Source: Serinus canaria (Eukaryota; Chordata; Aves; Passeriformes; Fringillidae). From it: 64,000 nucleotides of DNA. The notes under the pieces were generated by a model. The model did no database searches and had not been told where the DNA came from. It saw nothing but the letters and a program-made list of their open reading frames with translations. Below are positions 41,424 to 53,285 of this stretch, piece by piece. The number at the start of each line of letters is the position of its first letter. Position 1 is the stretch's first letter. The position numbers and the translations under genes were made by a program. Location: NCBI RefSeq assembly GCF_022539315.1, contig NC_066317.1, forward strand, positions 53,424,435-53,488,434, read 5' to 3'.

Positions 41424-41444
41424 CGGCGGCGGCGGCGGCGGCGG
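41424..41444 (+). repeat. (CGG)7 triplet repeat in the probable 5' UTR
   Basis: Seven uninterrupted CGG triplets about 295 nt before the ATG, at or just downstream of the likely start-site zone. Confidence 0.85.
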
Positions 41445-41456
41445 AGTGAGCGCGCG

Positions 41457-41464
41457 CACGTGAC
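41457..41464 (+). promoter_or_regulatory. E-box CACGTGAC (USF/TFEB-type)
   Basis: CACGTGAC within GCACGTGACC matches the E-box core extended by AC, as preferred by USF and MiT/TFE factors. TFEB is known to regulate PPARGC1A through such sites in its canonical promoter. Function here is inferred. Confidence 0.5.
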
Positions 41465-41545
41465 CGGCCCCGGCCCCTCGGTGCCGCCGCGAACGGCCGC
41501 GCTCGCACACTCAGACACACGCGGTACCCGCGCCTCCATCCCTCC

Positions 41546-41585
41546 ACCCAGCCATCCATCTATCCAGCCAGCCAGCCGGCCGGCC
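41546..41585 (+). repeat. CCAG/CCAT simple repeat
   Basis: A run of CCAT and CCAG tetramers (cagccatccatctatccagc, then cagccagccggccggcc) in the probable 5' UTR. Confidence 0.7.
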
Positions 41586-41738
41586 CCGCTCCCCCGCACG
41601 CACCGCGCCGGCCGCCGCCAGCGCGAAGCTGTCGGCAGCACTCCGCGGGGGCAGCGCCGGCGGCGGCAGCGACCGCGCGAGAGGCAAGAGTTTGCGAGGG
41701 CTGCTCGTGCCTTCCCGAAGAGGTTTTGCTCCCAGAGG

Positions 41739-41825
41739 ATGGCTGGCTGCGGGCTGTCGGAAGACGCTTGCTTCTCCTCCTTCTTTTACAACTACACCTC
41801 CTCCTGGGAGACCTCCTACAACCAG
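41739..41825 (+). CDS. PPARGC1A: First coding exon of an upstream PPARGC1A isoform (PGC-1beta-like N-terminus)
   Basis: The ATG has a strong Kozak context (A at -3, G at +4) and is the only ATG between 41368 and the donor. The exon encodes 29 residues, opening MAGCGLSEDACF with core SSFFYNY and ending SYNQ, then a near-perfect phase-0 donor CAG|GTAAGA. It is unlike canonical PGC-1alpha exon 1 (MAWDMCNQDSVW...), but recalls PPARGC1B exon 1 (MAGNDCGALL...SSFFLNY...Q), which I believe also ends in Gln at a phase-0 junction. PPARGC1A exon 2 is entered in phase 0, so splicing to it would keep frame. PGC-1 proteins are nuclear transcriptional coactivators driving mitochondrial biogenesis, and their N-terminus is the activation domain. 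No other PPARGC1A exon is seen here. The alternative is an unrelated gene or a noncoding first exon. Confidence 0.65.
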
Positions 41826-41831
41826 GTAAGA
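41826..41831 (+). other. PPARGC1A: Splice donor of the CpG-island exon (GTAAGA)
   Basis: CAG|GTAAGA matches the donor consensus at nearly every position and falls exactly between codons 29 and 30 of the open frame (phase 0). Reading through would continue to a stop ending at 42080. Confidence 0.75.
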
Positions 41832-44800
41832 GGTGGCCGGTGCTGCGCGCTCGCCACCGCTGCGCCCGCCCGGCTCCTCGGGGGAAAACGAAGGTGGTGC
41901 CAGTGTGTGCAGGAAGGGTCTGGAAGTGATTCTGTTCAGCATGTGTGCGTGTTGCGGGTGGGGGGATTAAATCAGCCGAAGGAAGAACTGAGAGAAAAGA
42001 GCCTCTTCCCGTGTGCCTTTCAGCCCCCCTGCCTCTGCCCCCTCCCCTCCCGTGAGGAAGAGGAGCGTGAGGAGGACTAAGGAACGAGAGCGTAGCCCGC
42101 GGAGGGCTGTGTGTCGCCCGGGAGCAACTCGGGGCTCAGCCGGGCAACTCGATCGGAGCGCCCCGAGCCTGCCCCTGGCTGCACTGAGGGACCGCGCTGG
42201 GGCAGCCGGGCGAGTTTGCCGGGCGGGGGGAGCATGGTGCGAGTGACAGGCTGCATGCGAGAGGGACCCCCCCCGCACCCGCTTCCTCCTCCCTCAGAAA
42301 TGGCTGCATACGCATCCAGATCCGTAATTTCGGGTCTTGCCTAGGTGGAAATAGTTCGGCTCACCCATCTCTCTCTGTGATTCAGCCCCGATCCCCCCTT
42401 CACGCACTTAACTTTGATGACTGTGCAATGCGGAGCGCGCAGCCGGGTAACGCCGGCCGGGTCCGTCCCTCCCGCCCGCGCCGAGGCTCGGGCAGCGGGG
42501 GGCGGCTGGCGAGGCGGTGGGGGAGAGCGGGGGGAAACCAGAAATCGCGCCTCACAGGTAGAGAGCTATTCTGGGAGCCTCCGAAGCGCCTTTAATTAAA
42601 TAACTGTTGTAGTCTGCTGCCCCCGCTGCTTGTCTGGTGAAAGTCTACAGGCAACTGTCATTTATAAACTACACCGGTGTGTGTGTGCGTGCGTGCGTGG
42701 GGAAGGGGTTTTCTGGCGCTGGCGTGTCAGGAAAAGTTGGGCAGCAGATGGAAGCGGGCCGCGGAGCGGGCGAGAGGCGCTCCGGGCTGTGCGGGCGGTG
42801 GTGCCCGCGGGGGGGCGGGAGAGCCGGGGGGACGAGGGGGTCACCTCCCCGCTTCCGACAGAGCCCGCTGAGCTCGGGGGAAAACGTGTAGCCCTACGAC
42901 CCCAATTTCCAGGCGACTGAAACCCCCAAACTAGCAGTTAACAGTCTGAGGTTACACCTCACGGCGAGGCAGGGAGAAGCCGTGCGCACTTCCCTGCCCC
43001 AGGAGTTGCGAGCGGCGAGGAGCGGGGCCGCCTTTCGGCAGCGGCCGGCCGGTGAGCCCGGGCGCGGCGGGGCTCCTAAGCCCTGACAGCCCGCTCGTCT
43101 GAGGCAGCCGAATAAATAAAGACGTATCTCTGTGTCCCGGTGCGAGCGGAGCCCGCCGGGCCCATCGCGGCAGGCGCCCGCTCGGTGCCGGGTGCGGCTG
43201 CCCGCCGGGTGTGCCGCCCCGGCCGGAGAGCCTTCCCGGTGGGGAACAAGTCAGGCTGGCGTGCGCCGTGGCGAGGGGTGCTCGTGTGGGGACCAGACGC
43301 GCATCAAGCGGAGAGCCGGCGCTGAAACGCCGTCTCCCGGGCGCGCCGGAGCCCCTCTGGCTCGGCGGAGGCATCCGGAGCTCCTCCGGCAGCCCCGCGG
43401 CCGGCGGGGACAGCGGCGCTTGGCCGGTGCGTGACGGGGCCGGGAGGGCGCGGCCGGAGCCGCCGCTCGGAAGCGCGGCGGGGCTGCTCGGACTCCGGGC
43501 CCGGCACTCGGCGTGGCCGGGGCCGCCTCGGCGGGAGTTGGCGCCGAGCTCGCCATTCGCAGGGGCTCTTGTTGGCCAGGGCTCCCGAGCCCGCTCGGGC
43601 GTGGGTTCCTCTGCACGTACCGAGGGCACACACCGGTGCCGGTGTGCTCATACGAACACAGAACGTGCATTATTGTCCTGCTAAATGCGAGCCCGTGCAA
43701 GTCACTGGGATTTAAGGGCTCATGCCTGATATAAAAGGCAGGCAGTTGCAGGAAAGACTCCTTTGAAACCATCAGAGGGGGAAAATGCTTAGGAGCGCAG
43801 ACAATAAAATCAGGTTTAAACCAGCTCCTTTATCTAAAGTTAGTTTCATTCTGTAGCGAAACAGTTCGGTAAAAGAATGTCATTGTGAAATGATAGGTTC
43901 CCTTACATCCCCTTTCAGGAGAGCAAGCCGTATCACAATGGAAGCAGGAAGAATTGCTGGCAAATCCAGAGTTGATCTGTTCTAAATACCAGTGTTGAAC
44001 TGTATCTAAGGGAAAACGCGGGAGATAATTCAGAATGCAGAAGGTCTATTTATAGCAGGACTATATAAACTGTAGGATATATACACAAAGTTGAATTAAA
44101 TATGCATGATTAGGAAAGGTGTTTCGAAGGAGAAGGTGTAATCATTACATAGCATTACAACGGACGAACAGATAAGCTTGCAAGAGCTTCTAGGGTGAAG
44201 ATGAGAAGAATTTTTAAGACACATTCTTTCTGGTGCTCAAGGCTCCTTTCTATTTTCATCTTTTGCGTATTACGTTACCATTTATATCAGTCAAATTCAT
44301 CAGCTGAGGATTAGCGGTAGATGTTAGTCTGAGTATGAAATCAAAATGAATATGAGATTTTGCTGCAAATACATTTTTCTTACAAGTTTTAGCACTTATA
44401 AAAGGCAGACTTGGCTCAGGCTTGACTGTCAGCCATATTCGTGTTTGTTTGTTTTTACCTGAATTGAGTTTAAAAAAAAAAAAAGCTTTCAAACCTTCTT
44501 GCTAAATTTAGCAACACAGCCGAAATAGAATTAGTTTTGTTTAAAACAAAACAGCTAATAGAAAAACTTAAAAAAAAAGTGCTGATATGAGAAGATGGGT
44601 TGACTACTGGAAAAATAGTTTTTTATTCCAAATCAATATGATGCACTCTCAACATCTTATACGAGGTAAAAGGATCCCTTGTATAATATCAATAGCGGCT
44701 CAGCCATAGCTCTCTCAGAGGATCTTTTCCTGGCATCTCAAGGCTTTAATGAGAGTATAAGTAATCAAAATACGACTCAACAGTGGAACCAGTCAGGTTA

Positions 44801-46040
44801 AAGAGAACAGTGACTTCTAGAAGCATAATATACTGTCTGGCAGCTGTGAAAAGAGAGCTATGATGTTTGCTTTGTAATTTAGGGAGTTTGAGAGATGTGT
44901 TTCAACCTTTATATTTTGGTGCATTATTGCAGTTTGTTTTTAAGCACAAGCTTATATGCGTGATTTGTTGGTAATATTCTTGGAAGGAGCTTTTCCATTG
45001 CATATTAAATTTCAAAGTGCATCACAAAAATGCTTGTAATGGAGAAATCATGTCTAGAAACTTTATGAAGTCTGTTTTGAATCAATTTCTTAGGTAGTCT
45101 TCCAGAATATAAGGCTCCATATTAGTTACAAATAAGACTTCACATTATTAAGGATAACTTCAAAAAGATTGAGTGTTCTCCTGAAGCTTGCTGTCTTTTT
45201 TTATAGTTATTGTGGTACAGGGACTCAACCATTATGCTAAATTCCAGAGGAGTCAAACTTGTAGACTTAAATCCTGAGAACTTTAAACTGTGGTTGCATA
45301 AACTTACCTATGTTGTCTTGCCAGTGTGTACAAAACTGAGATGAAGGAATATCTGTTGATTTATTCTGTATTCTTCATTTTTAGACTGTCACTTCTGGTT
45401 CTTTATTTCTGCCGGAACCTTCCTGATTGTGTCTTCTAGAAAAGCTCTTTACATCTGTTTCTTAATTAGTAGTCATGAGTAAATAACAGCTATTTCTAAG
45501 TGCTGCATGGAGTATTCAGCCTTGCAAGAGCAATAATATTTCTTGGTATAACCTGTCTATGCTGAACTGGCAGCATTATTTGTATTAATTATTTTTCATT
45601 CTCCAGTTAAGAACTGGATACGTTGTTGTGTTACTAATCTGTGTGGTTGGGAAATAATTTGAAATGTAGTTTGTGAATGAAATTCTATGACTTGGATACT
45701 TATTTTAATTTGATGTCAAAATCCTTGCAGTATAGAAGTAAAATGAGGAATGTGCTGCCCGATTGATGCCATTATTTCAGAGATTTTTCCCTGCAACTCT
45801 CAGCTGTGGACTTAGTAACTGGCACCATTTTCTTGTCCTGTGTTTTCAAGCAAAGCAATGCACTGTACAACATACTTGGGCAAAATGTATTCTGTGGATG
45901 TTAGTAAGTCAGTGAAAGATGAAGGTAAGAGCCAGCCTTGTGGGTTGCCTCTTTGTCTTTTCGTGAGCAGGGACAGAAGTGCCCTAGTGTCGCATTTTAG
46001 GGGAGCTGAGCTGAGTGTAGTATATTGCTTTTATGAATTT

Positions 46041-46071
46041 TACTCTAAGTAAAATTCTTTTACTTAGAGTA
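46041..46071. repeat. Perfect 14-bp inverted repeat, 3-nt loop
   Basis: TACTCTAAGTAAAA at 46041-46054 and TTTTACTTAGAGTA at 46058-46071 are exact reverse complements around TTC. The stem is too short for a microRNA precursor. No mobile element is evident around it. Confidence 0.9.
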
Positions 46072-49000
46072 TGACCAGAGGCCACTTTCCAGGGGCAATT
46101 GACCAAAACAGACTTTTTTACTTACTTTTGTTTCCATTTTCTGTTTAATTTTTCTTTAATGTTATTTGAGGAGTAGATCACGAAATCTGCGCAGGTTTGG
46201 CAAGATGCTGGAATAATTTGTGTCAATGCCGTGCATGTGTATAGCATATACTGAGTACCTCTGTGTTGAATGAGAGATACCAATCTGTACAAGACTGGAC
46301 AGTGCACTTTATGGTTTTTGAAGATGTTTTTCTTAAATGGAAAAAGACTCGGTCAATAGTTGTACATTATTTGGTGGTGAAAACCAATGGAATAATACCA
46401 TTGTTCAACTGAAGTTACATTTTAACAGAGCCTGTAACATCTCTGCAAATTAGGAGAAGGCTGTCAAAACTAAGCTAGTTAAGAAAAAAAAAAATGCAAT
46501 CCTGGTTTAGTTTTAACAGAAAATACTGTGTAATTTTAGAAAAGACTGAATCCTGGATTTGACGTTTTCCTGACTCCAAGGGGTGTTTGTGCACAAAGCT
46601 GAAAAAACAGCAGTAAAAATGAAAGTGAAACTGAGGACACGTATTTTCTTGACATCCCAGCAAATGATAAATGGTAGGATAATGAGAAAGATGTAGTTTA
46701 TTAAAAACAGGTAATGGACTTTATTAAAAATGTTGTTAAACATGATTCTCTTTCTTTCAGTGATTAATGCCTAAATTGCTCATTCAACACAGTAGCTTTG
46801 AAAATTGTATTCTGATGGCAGGTTCATCTCACAAAGAAAGCACAGTTTAAGCTGGGAATGAACCATTTCCTCCTGCCCCAGAGAAGAGCAACTGAATAGT
46901 TACACGGTAGAGCACAATAGCACAGCTTTAAAGCACATGCAGAAAATGGGCAAGATATTATTGTTGTATCTAATTTTAGAGGAAAAACTCGTGGAGATTG
47001 TCAGTTACAGTTATGGCTGCGATGAACTAATGCTGTTCAGTGCTTTATACATAAGATGGGATTTTCAAAAATACAGTTTTGTTCAGGAGAGAATGTCAGT
47101 AGTTCTAGCAATGTGTTCTGAAGGAAGAGGGCAGGGAGTTCTTAGCTGGTCAAATGTTCATGTGGTCTAAGCAGAAATGTAAAAGTGCAGGGTTTGCATT
47201 GGAATGAGAATGGGGTCATCCACCCTTTGTACTCATCATCAGGGAAGCAGAACCTTCTTCCAGAGAGACCATAGGAAATCAATGTGTACACTTTGCTAGT
47301 GTAGAGATAAATGGGTACTGCAGAAGGGTATTAAATATAAAAGGGCAGCAGTAAAATGATTTACTACATGAAGAAGTGGAACTTTCTTTTGGTCACCTAA
47401 AAGGCAATTTTCATTTTTTGATAACATAATTATATATTTTTAATACTAATAACAGAAAAGGCTGGCAAATCAGCTTTTTTAACATGGATTTGAGCTATAC
47501 AATATAAGCTGGGAAAGCCTTGATAACAAATAGCAGCTTATTTACAAACATATGCCTGTTTTTTTAACATATTATCTGGCACTTATAATTTAGATTTTTT
47601 AATGATCTGATCTGACTCACCAAAAGTTAATGGGTTTTTTAATGTTTTTTTTCCTGAGGCGGTGTGGATGCTTGTGATCCAGTTTGTCTCGCCATGACCA
47701 GAAGGTATCACTGAGGGATACCAGCACAACGGATGCACATAGGAGAGAACCTGACGTACATTTAGGTGTAGAGGCTTAATGAAATGTGGAAGAGCAGGTG
47801 CACAGTCCTAATGTGTTGGTGGTTTTTAATTTCCTATGATGTGTCTGTCTGCTGTGTGAGCAAAACTCCTTGTACATTTAAAACTTATAGGACTGTAAAA
47901 CTGCTAAAAAGGACAGAAGCCAAATAATTCTACAGTATTTTTTCTCTGTGTTCTCTACAAGTGGCAGTTAAGATTCTCCTTCTGCTACATAGCTGTGTGT
48001 TACTGTGTCCCCTCTAAAGGTAAAATTAAGGTGAAGACAGATTAATAGGAGAGCGACCCTTGCTCTGCTTGTAGCACTTGTGACACTGGTGCTAATTTTG
48101 GAAGGAGAAATTGGGTATTTGCGGTTCCACGTGAACTCACTGTGACCCAAAATGATGAGAGGTGTGTCTACGCTAGCACTTTTCTTGAAGGCAGGAGTGT
48201 GCTGTGTTCATCCCAGCACTGCTGTGCTTTGGCTAGTGTTGGAGGCTGATCTCATTGCCATTGATCAGAATTCCTTTTGGATAAATCTGGACTGAGAGAT
48301 GTGTTCCAGGAGTTCCCCTAGCACATTTGAGCTACAAATTTATATTCAGCTGATGAGATGTGATCAGATCTAGGGTGGAGTTAAATAATCAAACCGTACC
48401 TTGAAGTGTGTGTGCAGAGCATGGAGTGTCAATGTCGAATCCTCAGCACCAGCTCTCTGACTCTTCCAGTTTTACAGTTCTACAGTTCTTGCTTGTGTAG
48501 ACAGTCCTTGCATCCAGTTGAGTTTGTCTAGCAGAGAGTGCTTGGAAGCCCATCTTTGGGAAGCTGGTTGGAGGCTTGTGTGTAGAATGGGTCACCTGAC
48601 CCACACCCTTATGTTGCAGTCATAAGGCCATTATTCCTTCCCTCAAAAAGGAATGGTTTGTGCTGGCACGAAGAGGAAAGGTTTGTTTCATCACTTGTAA
48701 TACAACACGAGTGAATAGGAGGCACTGGTACTTTGCCTTGCTAAAGCTCTCCACATTTTTAACCCGTTTTATTATTTGCAAGAGCAATTTAGTTCCTAAT
48801 GTTAACAATGAGTGATTATGATTCTGTACTTCCGTTTACAGCACAAATTAGCATTTTGTTTTCCATTACAGCTTTTGAATGAGGAATTTAATGTATAATT
48901 TGCTGCAAATAGATGTTATCATCTCTTTGGATGTGAACAACCACATAAACTTGAGCAAATGATAAAAATGGAATCAATTACTTCTCAAATGGAAGTAGTT

Positions 49001-52000
49001 TACAAACCTTCACAAACAAAATGGCAATAGTTGGTGGTTATTGTAACAAATAATTAGGGTTTTTTTTAAACAACATTAATTGAATTCTATTGACAATTTA
49101 CTAATTGCTTATAGAATATTTAATCATCCCCCTCACAAAATACATGCCAGAAAATATATGGATTTCTTAAACTGTAGATTCCCTCTGTTGTCCTTGTATA
49201 AAACTTCTCTCATACTTTTATGGTTATATTCACCTGTACAAATGTTCCAGAAGGGTAGCACTGAACCACAAATCATGCTGCTGCTGCTGCTGATTAGAGA
49301 GCTTCACAATACTCTGGAATTAGTAGATTAGGATTGAAATTGTGGAGGAGGGAAGAATTAAGAGTAAGTGTTGTAGGCTGTATGCAAAGCCTGCTGAAAG
49401 TGATGTAAATTTTTCTGCCACTTTTGACCTCGTGATCTATGTTCTGGTTATTAGAAGGATAAAGAAGAGAAGAGACATTATTACAGTTGCTAGAATGAGT
49501 GAATGCTGTCAGTCTCTACTGTAGGGGGAGGTAATATCTTGTTCTTTAATGAGTTTCCTAGTGTGAATTTCACAAAGAGAGTTTTCCACTGTCAGTTGCT
49601 GTGATCTGTTTCTGTATTATACAGAGTTATTCATGCCTGGAAAAATACCAATCCACAGACAAAATCTGTGTGAGAAACAGTCCAGAATCACACTCAGTCT
49701 CTTCCCATTGCAGAGACTTTGCTCATGTCACTAAAGGAGGTAATCCAAGTGTCATTTTTAACCCCTTCTTTTCAAAGAGGCTATTTCTAAATTCTGATTA
49801 TTTCCTACATACTGGCTTGCATATTTGTTTATTTCTGATCCCCTAAAGCTCTGACCCTAAAGTCACACTGACATGATTTTCTGTCACTGAGAATTAATCA
49901 TCCTTTTTCTCACAGTCATCCACAGTAACCCCAATGTATCCATCCATTCTGTATACAATATAAGCCCTGATTGTACATACTGTCTTGATTGCCCCTACCC
50001 ACTCTCTTACCCTTACTTAAAAATACAAATTGAAGTCTATACTTTGTCTCATTTAGTACTTTAGACTTTGCACCTCTTGTCCTTTTAAAGCCATTGCATA
50101 ATTTAGTTTTTTCTTGTTTACCATTAATACCACCTCTCTTGTTTATTACTGATGCTGGATTTGATGCTTGCTGGGTTGGATCCCTGAACAAGCACTTTTT
50201 GCCATCTTATGCTTTCCCCTTTGTCTCATTGAAGTCATGACCCCATTGAGGAGCATCATGTAGGCTTTCATCTACCTGATGTCTTGAAAGCCATTGTTGT
50301 CTAATTATTAAAAATGTGTAATCTTATTTTGCACTTGGAAAACTGTGGAACATATTGACTAAAACCCTATTCATCACTCTGCTGCATTTCATTCTATTTA
50401 TCTGTAGCTTGTTTCTTTAGGTTGGTGTCTGCTGCCATACTTGGATCAGTCTGTAGATCAGATGAACAATAGCTTTTTATTGTTCTAATAATTAAAAAAA
50501 GACTAATGATTTATTTTCTAATTTGCTTCACTCTACCAAACATTGACGTAATTAAGGGGAAAGAAAAAGACATTATGGGAATAGTATAGCTTGCAATTCA
50601 GGGTCCTCCAGTCAGCCTTTTAGCCTTCTTTTGAGACCATGGAGCTGATTGTTTAAGATGGAGATTTTTCCTAATTTTATTTTTGAGGCAGCTGTTGGTT
50701 GTAAAAATTCACTTGCCTTCTCATTTTGACTATAAGTCTGTTTATTTGTTTGGCCCTTTTTTTTTTTGTCTTTCAGAGCAAACTGACTTGGGCTAGAGCA
50801 GGTCAATGTTATGATACTGTGTGTTTGCAGTGAACTTTTTTGAAGCTTAGAATGTGTGTCTGGTGTAATGATTCCTGAAGAGTTGATGGAACTTCATTTT
50901 AGGAATGTGTGCATAGCTTCGTAAAACACATCCACAGTTGTCACAGGCTCCCTGAACTGAGCAGTTCACAATGTCAGAGGTTTATTTGGATTGTAAAACT
51001 CACAAATGCACTCCAACGAGGAGATAATTTACTTCAACTATTTCCTTTCTTTTTCTGTTTCTTTTTTAAATTATTTTTTTTAAGTCAAACAGCACATTGT
51101 GAATTGATATAGCTGCTAAACTTTGACTTGTTATTCATGATACTTCTTATTAAATCTGCCTGCTACCTACATGTCTCAGTTTGCTTAGGCCTTGATCCAG
51201 CAGACCACTTAATTTCTCAACAGTAAACTCTTGGAAGTCAAGGGAACTGCTTGCAGGATAAAATGGATGTGTGGTGTATTGGATTAGGGCCTTCAACAGC
51301 TGTAGCTTGAGGACAGAGGACTTTGCTTCCATCCTGTTTGTCAAGAACGTGCCATGCTTTGAGTACATTACAAGTATTGGTGGTAATTGTGGTGGTGGGA
51401 GCAAGAATGCAGTGAAGAGATCAAGGAGACCTGGTCACCATAAAGGAAACCTGCCAATTCTTCTGTGGCAGTTCATTCTCTTTCTTTTTAAAATGGTTTT
51501 ATAAATAAAAGGTGATTATTCTTCTCCCAACCAAAAGGCCGTATGATTAAATGCATAGGTTGTGCTCTAAAATGCAAAATTACTACAGAAAGCCTTCTGT
51601 GAAATATATTTGAGAGTGGGAAGCTCCAGGTTTAAAGGAAAGGGAAAAAAAAAAAAGGGTGTAAACGTGTCATGGTAAAAAAAAAAAAAAGATTTTAACT
51701 AGGACATGCACTCACTGAAACAAAATGACAAAATGAACTACTGACCAAATAAATTAGCAAAACAAAAGCAAGGTTGCACTCCCAGCCTTTTTTTATTTTC
51801 ATCTAAAAGACTGTTAATTGCTGGAGGATTAAAATAATTCATATCCAAGGATAGAAAGTGATAACAGTATGCAGAGCTTGGATGCTCCAGCTATACAAGA
51901 GACAGTGAAAGGAATACTTTTCTCTCTGTGTGATGTCAAAGCCAAAAGAGGGGGGGAAAAAAGGAGGGGGTTGTGGCTCTTTGATGTCACTTACAGAATA

Positions 52001-53227
52001 AGAATAATGCTGTAAAAGAAATAGCATAATCTTTTTCTATTAATCTAAGTCCTTTTTTTCCTAAAGAGTTAGGGCAGCATTGTTAATTGATTTTTCTGAC
52101 GCTCATAATAACAGCTGTATTAAAAATAATTTACAAAGAATTTTTTTCTAGAAGCTGAGCCCTGCAGAATCTGTTGTAGAAAAGTGGGTAGAGAGTGGAT
52201 TATTATACATCACTGTTCTCACATAATTATAATCTGCTTGATTGGTAAAATGCATGTTGTGCTTTTGCATTGTCCATTTTCAACCAGTGGTGTCTTTCCA
52301 ATAAGATTTGCTGGTTTAATAGTAATAGCATCAGGAAGTCTCATGCCCTTTCAGTATAAATAAAGGTTGTCCTAACAGCTGCTCAGATTGTGCTGGCATA
52401 GGAGCCATCTTTGCTGGAGTGTCAGCTTTTGGCTAGAGTATTTTAACACGCTGGGGCTTTTTTCTGGTAACCAGTGGTTGAATCATGTCCAGCTGTGAAA
52501 ACAGATGTGTGGCTTTTTTGGGAAGTAAAGTTAATTAGGGGTCATTTATGAATTGGTTCTTTTTTTTAAAATTAATAATTAATTTTCTAATTTATTTACT
52601 CTGAGTTTAGAGGATACCTTTAGAAAACAAATTGGGTGTTTTTATGAACATGAACTCAGACAGATCCAAACAAACAACATTATAAGGAAAATTTTGGGTA
52701 TATCCACGATAAAAAGAACCTTTCAGTTGCAAATTAGCTTTTAAAACAAAAAAGAGGAAATACTTACTCTATACAATGATGACTAATACAATTAAGACAA
52801 AAATGGAAAATAAAAATGACTGGTTTATCTTGGTGCATATTGTGTATTAATATTGCTATCTTGCCATTTTGTAAGGGTGCCCACAGTCTTTTCCAGTCTG
52901 TATGGGCTAACATTTAACACACATCTCACTAAATTATTTGTTTCCTTCATCTTTGACTTTCATCTCCAAAAGGTGAAAACTGAAAAACATTTGCCACATT
53001 TCAGATACTATTTTTCCTTTTGGGTTTATTATAGTAATTTGTACTTTTAACATTAATGTCTGTCTATTTTTAAGTCTGCTGGTAGACAGTGCAGTTTTGT
53101 GGAAAAGAGAGCTTTTCACGTGAAGGAAGTTTTAGTTTTGTGATTCCTTTCTAATTCTTCCTGTTCTTGATTGTTATATTAAATAAATAGCAAATATGGA
53201 AAAAAACGAACAGCAGCAATTGCTGTA

Positions 53228-53285
53228 AAATTAATTTAAAAAAAATTAAAATTAATTAATTAAAAATTAAAAAAACTAAATTTGA
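53228..53285. repeat. A/T-only low-complexity tract
   Basis: Runs of A with interspersed TTAATTAATTAA units; essentially no G or C for about 50 bp. Simple sequence. Confidence 0.75.

Larger units (their letters stand above)
40800..43690 (+). promoter_or_regulatory. PPARGC1A: CpG island, probable upstream promoter of PPARGC1A
   Basis: A sharp change from AT-rich DNA to about 2.9 kb of GC-rich, CpG-dense sequence with several GGGCGG-type Sp1 sites and no clear TATA box. It includes a coding first exon at 41739-41825 with a strong donor. The position downstream of DHX15, and the same transcription direction, agree with the vertebrate DHX15-PPARGC1A gene order. Mammals have a brain-specific PPARGC1A promoter far upstream of the canonical one, and this may be its avian counterpart. 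The CpG island is seen directly. The gene assignment is inferred. Confidence 0.8.

Noticed and set aside
41460..41738. Upstream extension of the 41739 reading frame
   Set aside because: The frame is open upstream, but its first codon is GTG and no ATG occurs between 41368 and 41739, so translation most likely begins at 41739.
40978..43772. Several long open frames on both strands of the CpG island (up to 225 codons)
   Set aside because: GC-rich DNA has few stop codons. The frames overlap each other, most lack an ATG, and the translations are low-complexity Arg/Ala/Pro/Gly. Only the frame holding 41739-41825 has Kozak, donor and family support.
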